Of a stretch of 64,000 bases of DNA, positions 58,700 through 64,000 are shown in pieces (within the stretch, counting starts at the first letter, position 1; the number at the start of each line of letters is the position of its first letter). The stretch is from Chaetomium olivaceum. Its lineage: Eukaryota > Ascomycota > Sordariomycetes > Sordariales > Chaetomiaceae. The notes under the pieces were generated by a model. It saw only the letters and a list, made by a program, of their open reading frames with translations, ran no database searches and had not been told where the DNA came from. The stretch lies in NCBI GenBank assembly GCA_039881045.1, contig JAYWVB010000003.1, forward strand, positions 1,240,001-1,304,000, in the 5' to 3' direction. Both the position numbers and the translations under genes were made by a program.

Positions 58700-59095
58700 A
58701 TGCCAACTCAATCAAACTCGACCGTCACGATCGAGGTGCATCCTCCTCAGACCGTTCACAAAGGCAGCGCCATCACGCCTGTGGTCAAGGCCAAGCTGCA
58801 GTTCGACTCAGACAGCGACCTGAAAGGCGACGAGGACAGCATCTTCGCCACAGCTGTTGTAAAAGACACGAAGGGAAACCCAATCGCCGACGGTGACTAC
58901 GGCGGAAATATCGAAACGCGATACCAGTCGAAACAGACCGCGGGGAACAAAGTCAACCTGACCTACACGTTCCCGGACCTTGCCATACACAAGGCTGGCA
59001 GCTTTCGCATTCACGTTTCCATCTCCCACATAGACCTCGCAACGGGGAATATTGTGCTCGGTCACGCGGAGAGTCGGATTCTCATGGTGTATTAA
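58700..59095 (+). CDS. small velvet-like protein
   Basis: A 131-residue single-exon frame starting in CCACAATGCC context, about 200 bp after the LINE relic. It reads as a compact beta-rich protein: TIEVHPPQTVHKGSAITPVV near the N-terminus, then FATAVVKDTKGNPI, and NLTYTFPDLAIHKAGSFRIH. The FPDL...G.FR segment and its position resemble the end of the velvet domain of fungal regulators such as VosA and VelB, but the usual N-terminal block with its PIDPPP motif is not obvious. It could be a velvet-fold protein of minimal size or an unrelated beta-sandwich. TATA-like ATAAGTATAC lies at about 58596. If velvet-like, it may act in development or secondary-metabolite control; this is inference. Confidence 0.6.
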   Translation: MPTQSNSTVTIEVHPPQTVHKGSAITPVVKAKLQFDSDSDLKGDEDSIFATAVVKDTKGNPIADGDYGGNIETRYQSKQTAGNKVNLTYTFPDLAIHKAGSFRIHVSISHIDLATGNIVLGHAESRILMVY

Positions 59096-59857
59096 GCACG
59101 GCTAAGCGGATGCCTAGGGGTCAACATGCAAGTGGAATGTGTACTTTTCCGGATTGGTGATGGTGAAGATTGGGTTAATCGTTCTGGGTCTTACAGAACG
59201 ATGGGATACAACCCCGGACTTGTGAAATACTGAGCGATGGGCATTTATTGTGAATTTAGGTTTGCTGAGAAATTCCAGGAAGGAGCTGGTGGATGGGAAG
59301 GATATGTGAATGTCTTTGTTTACTTGACGGCATGTATTTGTATTATTATTCTCAGCGTGGTCTGATACAGTCGGTAGGGGGACAGACTTTCTCATAGCAG
59401 CCTGACACTTCTTGATCGAGACTCAGAGTAGTTGTGACATCTATGAACGTGACACAGACCATCCATTTGGTACATGTTTCGACTCAGAGTTTGTGCGTCC
59501 TATGTATGATGTGATCAAGACATATTTGACAATCACAAGATCAGTACGCCTGTTGTCCCTCGTTATACTCGCGATGCTTTCTCACGTGCCTCTTTAGCTA
59601 GGCCGTGGTAGAGCAAAAGCTGAAATGTATTTGTCTGGTATATGAGTGTTGTAAGTGGTGGCCAGGCCTGCTTATGTGTATCGCGTTGGAGGTAAACTCA
59701 ACCAACTTGTTTCTGTTCGAGCACACGCTAAATCCTGGATTTTGTCGAAGTTGAGAATGGAAAAGGGGTAGAACAAAAAGCTAGAAATAAACCAGGGGAC
59801 TGAAAAAGAGGAAAAATATCCAAAAAATGACAGGAGGTAATCGCTGTCGGGAATTGA
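59096..59857. other. intergenic
   Basis: No supported gene. A purine-rich run at 59750-59830 precedes the tRNA on its 3' side. Confidence 0.4.
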
Positions 59858-59938
59858 GCCCGACGTGGGGGTCGAACCCACAACCTTGAGATTGGAAACC
59901 CTAAGAGTCTCACGCTCTACCGATTGAGCTAGCCGGGC
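59858..59938 (-). tRNA. tRNA-Lys (CUU) with a short intron
   Basis: The acceptor stem GCCCGGC pairs with GTCGGGC. The D arm TAGCTCAATCGGTAGAGCG is canonical and gives the A box; GGTTCGACCCC gives the T loop and B box. The anticodon stem TGAGA/TCTCA encloses loop CTCTTA, anticodon CTT, then an insertion GGGTTTCCA of about 9 nt just after position 37, the standard place for a tRNA intron. Spliced length about 72 nt without CCA. Confidence 0.93.
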
Positions 59939-60590
59939 AGGCTAGTTGAACGTTTGTTGGAGTTGGGGACCGGAAATGCCGCATGGATAGTCCTCCGCAA
60001 CCCCCACTTTTCGGCCTCGACATTATTTGGGAGTTGATGCTCAACATAGAGCAAACAAACGCACTTGTTGAATAGCTTTTGATAGCAGGGGGCGGGACCC
60101 TTGGCAATTATTGGTCTCTTTTCCATATGGCAGGCGATGCATATCATCCCCTTAGCACCGGTAAATCTCTAGCCGTCCTTTCTTTGAGGACTGGGATGTA
60201 AAGCCATAACCTTAAGAATAAGGACGGATTGGCCGACGAACGAGACACAACGTTCGACGATATTGTCCCGCTCTTCGCCTGGCGCCAACCCAAAACGTCT
60301 GCTATTCCCCAATGGGCAGCCCAAACCACTGAATCCAGCCTAGCAAACCCGCCCCGGCCATTATAGAAATTGCAAAAGTCCCTGAAGATAAAGAAAACCC
60401 AGAGGTCCCAAAGATACAGGCTTGAAATATACTGTTGTACACCCGCCATATCGCGGTAGGTAGGTATTTGAGTTGTCGGACCATCGGGGCGTGGGGGAAG
60501 GTGGGCGCAAGCTTTCGTCGAGCCATAACCTCCCCCTTTCTGCCACCCCAACCCGGCGCAACCAATCTTTCCCGCCCATTATCACGCCGC
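59939..60590. other. intergenic, tRNA upstream flank and BTB 3' region
   Basis: No coding unit supported. The minus-strand frame running from 60551 to 60144 continues 3' of the BTB gene without domain similarity. Confidence 0.4.
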
Positions 60591-61665
60591 TCAGGCCGCG
60601 ACCGTGCTGCTGTGCCTGGGCCGCTTGCGCGCGCTGCCGGGGGCGCCGGGGTGCATCTTTTCGTTGCGCTCGCGCTTGAGCTTCTCGTCGAGCACACGGG
60701 CTGTGTTGGGGGGCAAAGGTTAGCACGGAACGACACATATTCACCAGGATAGTCTCTCGGGAGGGGGCACATACTGAGCACGTCGTAACCAAACTGGGGG
60801 AACTCCAAGCAGAGGGTGCGGAACTCCTCCTCGGCCTCGGCGCGCAGGGTGTGGGAGCGGGTGGCCCAGAAGTTGGCGACGGGGACGCGGATGGCCGTGT
60901 CCTCGCGCGAGGTGTACTCGTAGACGTAGCGGGCGTAGGCGATCTCGCCCTTGGCCGTCGAGTTGACGCAGTGGATCTTGCTGGACGCGAGGTTCTTGAG
61001 GTCGGTGAGGCCGAACTTCTCGGCCAGCGTGTACACCTTGGCGTGTTTGAGCAGCTGGTCGCCCGTCATGTCCACGTCCGGGATCGAGGGGTCTTTTCTA
61101 GCGTGCGCTGCCCGGGCACCTTCTTGGGGAAGTAGTCGCCTGTGTAGAGGAATTCGAGAAAGCACCCCATCGCGTCGAGGTCTTCGCTGGGTAGCTCGAT
61201 CTGGCGCGGCTACAGAACACAAAACACAAGTCAGCAACAAACCCCCCTCTCTCAACCAAACAAACCCACGGGCAACCCCCCGCCCAGCACCAGCAACAGA
61301 ATCAGGAAACAGCACATACCACTCCCATCATCCGCAAACTCGGCACACGCATCCGCAAAATACGGACTCTGCACCAACAAGCCCTGGTGCGCCGTAAGGA
61401 TGGTCTCCTTCTCCCCCGACCCAATCAGCAGCGTCACGACAGGGCTAGACAGGTACTGCACGAAGGTGACGCGCTCGGGGACAGGGTCCTCCGGCACGCC
61501 CTCGGCGAAGGGCAGCTCCGAGTGGTTCTTGTTGTTGTTGTTGTTGTTGGGGTTCTCCGCGCCGGTGGTGGAGGCGCCCGCCGCGCCCTCGGCCATCTCG
61601 ACGTCGTCGGCGCCGGCGGTGGCTTGTGCGTCCTCGACCATCTCCTCGTTGAAGCTGTCCGCCAT
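60591..61665 (-). CDS. BTB/POZ domain protein, three exons, frame breaks in exon 2
   Basis: Exon 1 from ATG 61665 has an acidic start and an Asn run, then the BTB core: PVVTLLIGSGEKETILTAHQ (the expected V-G......H strand-helix), and GLLVQSPYFADACAEF. After an intron starting GTATGT near 61319, exon 2 carries CFLEFLYTGDYFPKKVPGQR and KHAKVYTLAEKFGLTDLKNL, the BTB C-terminal and BACK-like helices. A last intron (GTATGT...ACAG, about 60770-60700) leads to ARVLDEKLKRERN-type sequence and a basic tail ending TGA at 60591. Exon 2 is out of frame with its flanks in the middle: one base seems altered at about 61200 and another at 61092 (an A run), compensating each other. Likely a protein-protein adaptor, perhaps for cullin-3; not proven by the sequence. 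Confidence 0.8.
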
Positions 61666-62443
61666 TATTGATGTTACTTTTGTGTGAATAGTATGTTGGA
61701 GGTCGGTCGGGTGGTCGGTTGGTATCTTTGTTGCGCAATTGGGTGGGCGGAAGCGAATGAATTGGGTGATGGGTCAATTGGTGGACACGAAGTGGTCGCA
61801 AAGTCAACAAATGATTGAATGGATGCGGCGGGCTGTGCGCGTGGGGACCGCGATGTAACAAGATACAGCAGAATACGCGAATGGATACAAATACGGAATG
61901 CACAAGTACGATAAGAGAAGGTGGGGATGAAAGAAACAATGGTCCGGCGCTGGGACAATGGAGGGGATCATAAAAGATGTCTCTTCGAATTTGGGAGACG
62001 CTCTCATCCATGAGCTCCCAGAGCTCCAATTTGGGTGCCTGAGGTTGCCGTTGACAATGAGTTTCAGTTGCCAGGACACTGCATGGGGTAACGTCATGCA
62101 CGTAATTACAGGTGACATCAGTGTGTAACTATCAAGAGCGTTTCAACACAACAATGCCACCACCTAGTCAAACTGCAAGCAAGTTCACACACAAGTTGAC
62201 AGTTTGCCGGATAGAGGGCATATATGATTATATATTCCATTACGCCACGCTAACAACTACTATAACTCCGCTATGCTCGCAAAGCAGACGCAGAAATCAT
62301 CATCTGGTCCCGCCGCCATGCGCGACAACCAGGCAAGATAATACAGATATGTAACACACAAAAGCACTGCCAGCTCCCATTGCCACCAACTTCACGCCAA
62401 GCCAAGCTAAGCCAAGCAACCAGCCGTCATGCAATAACCCAGC
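61666..62443. other. intergenic between BTB gene and SET9
   Basis: Upstream of BTB (left part) and 3' of SET9 (right part). No gene. Confidence 0.4.
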
Positions 62444-62577
62444 TCAATGCCCCAGAGCCTTCGCACTAGCTCTCCGAGCCCGTCCGCTCCGGCGATAGTT
62501 CTCACCAGCAGCACCTCCCTGAGGTGTCCCCGACTCGCGCTGCCGGCCGCGCTCCTCACTACCCGCCAACTCGCTGC

Positions 62578-62608
<31 letters not shown>

Positions 62609-64000
62609 ACCGAGGCGCTCCCTCCAGGGCTTGCGCCCGCGTATGATGGCCTCATCGTCCGGGTGCAGGAAGCGGTTGATGAGCCTGTGGTCGAGCACGC
62701 GCTCCTTCCTGTCGTGCTTGCCGGCGGGTGCCGTCTTGGGCCAGACGTAGCCGTACAGCTTGGAGTGGCGCTCGCACCGGGAGCAGTTGGCCCGCGTGTA
62801 GTAGGCGTCCTTTTGCACGAACGCGTTGTTGCAGTTGGTGCAGTGGATCCACGCCGTCTCGGGCTGCGAGAGGAGGAGCGGTGTGAGCGTGTAATCGCCC
62901 GGCACGCGTTGTTTCCGGACGGGTTCTGGTGCGGGCTTTTCCGAGACCCGGCGTTTCTGTTTCTTCGTTGTGGTGGCTGATGTGGCGGGGGCCGTCTCGT
63001 TACCGAGCTCGGCAGCTGTTTCTGTAGTTTCTGCGCCTTGTTGAGCACTGCCATCTGCTCCTTTAATTTGCGGAGGAGCCGAGTTCGGGGCCGTTGGCAG
63101 GCTAGCAGCTGTGAGACTCTCTTCGAGAATCGTTTCCTGTGAGTCCTGCCGGGGTCTGGCTTCCGCCTCCTGAGCGAGCGAAAGCCCCTCAGATACGGGC
63201 GTGATATGCCCCGGCATGCCGTTTGTGGCCACGGAGCATTCAGGGCTGGGAAGCAAAGTTGGTGTAGTGGCTGCTATGTCGAGCGCGTCTTCCGTAAGAT
63301 CGATCTCCGTGGTAGGAAGGACCGATAGCGGCACGTTAGCCTTCACAGGCGCGTCGTGCTCCTCGCTCAACGCGCCCACGGGCGTGGCGCCCTCCTTCAT
63401 GGGCGACATCTCTGGTGACAACAACGGCTCTTCCCGCCTCAATAATGGTTCCGGTTGCTCGGATTCAGGCGTTGTCGCTTGTGTGACGGTGCTCTTTCCG
63501 TCCTCTGATGTAGCAACACTGTCCGCGAGCCCACTCGCTGAGCTGTCCCTCGATACATCTAGGCCTAGCGGAAGGGCAGCAATGTCGTAGTGGTTCGGCT
63601 TTTGTCGCTTAGCCGGCGTGAGCGGCGGCGAGCTAAGGGCCATGGTGTCAAAATTCCGCTTCGGGGCAGCTGCGGGCATGGCGAATACATCGATGCCGTC
63701 GGAATCTGTGGTCGAAGCCCTGTCGCTCGCCATTGCTCGGTTTCTCGCGGTCTTGAAAATGCGCGGGCGAATGTCGGGGGTGACCGAGGAGGTGCGAGAC
63801 CCAGCGACACTAACGCTTCTCTCCCGCCTCCGCCGCCGCAGCGAATAGCCCTGGTCGTCGCCCAACACGCTTTCCTCAATGCTCCTATGCACCGGCACCG
63901 GCACCGGCACCGCACCATCCTTGGGTTTCCAGCCGTTGGCCACGTTGTCCTCGCATGTCTGGCAGAGGCAATCGCAATTGTTCTCTCCAAAGTAACTCTC
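62444..64000 (-). CDS. set9: histone-lysine N-methyltransferase SET9, C-terminal part (runs off the edge)
   Basis: SET9 methylates histone H4 lysine 20. At the window edge the frame reads ESYFGENNCDCLCQTCEDNV, a Cys-rich post-SET tail, so the SET domain lies outside. The long middle is Ser/Thr/Glu-rich and probably disordered. A conserved SET9 block follows: WIHCTNCNNAFVQKDAYYTR and NCSRCERHSKLYGYVWPKT (about 62700-62870), a four-Cys pattern that may bind zinc. The C-terminus contains a (Ser-Gln)n run encoded by a hexanucleotide repeat at about 62583-62612, and ends at 62444. About 519 codons are present with no lesion. Loss of SET9 in fungi affects the DNA-damage response and stress responses. 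Confidence 0.9.

Overview
This window is nuclear DNA of a filamentous ascomycete. Genes on both strands carry 50-80 nt introns with GT...AG ends and CTAAC-type branch sites, intergenic spacers run 0.5-4 kb, and the gene content is fungal: a HET domain protein, SET9, NudE/RO-11, a fungal degenerate zinc-finger protein, an AA9 lytic polysaccharide monooxygenase and Cip1. The AA9 and Cip1 sequences resemble those of cellulose-degrading Sordariomycetes, so a Chaetomiaceae-like Sordariales fungus is my best guess (inference, not tested).

Layout. 0.5-7.5 kb: HET protein, MAK32-like pfkB kinase, UMP/CMP-kinase-like protein and a matrixin-type metalloprotease. 8.1-17.8 kb is a mobile-element island: a 469-bp TIR MITE with TA target sites, a 5'-truncated LINE with target-site duplications, a nested fold-back repeat, and a degraded Pif1-type helicase next to a divergent gene that may encode an OB-fold protein, bracketed by imperfect inverted repeats. 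18-28.8 kb: degenerate C2H2 protein, PRISE-type reductase, NmrA-like protein, small acidic protein and DUF1308 protein. 29.4-33.9 kb: three related RNA-polymerase-III-type tRNA-like units around a cip1 gene. 34.4-45.4 kb: an unknown gene, an amino-acid permease, an AA9 LPMO, a Nudix hydrolase and NudE. 49.2-56.3 kb: complete acetyl-CoA carboxylase. 56.3-64 kb: minisatellite, LINE relic, small velvet-like protein, tRNA-Lys(CUU), BTB protein and the 3' part of SET9, which runs off the right edge.

A recurring theme is small indels. Conserved genes that should be intact, including the essential acetyl-CoA carboxylase (three frame breaks), break frame at 1-2 nt lesions, often in G/C-rich runs. I read most of these as assembly or sequencing error, so frameshifts elsewhere (HET, Pif1, Cip1, BTB) should not be taken as proof of pseudogenes. 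Substitution-type stops in the metalloprotease and MAK32-like genes are stronger candidates for real decay.

Functionally, Cip1 and AA9 are secreted cellulose-deconstruction proteins 8 kb apart. ACC1 makes malonyl-CoA for fatty acids, NudE serves dynein-driven nuclear migration, SET9 methylates histone H4, and the HET protein belongs to the nonself-recognition class. I see no operons, rRNA, CRISPR or bacterial-type genes.
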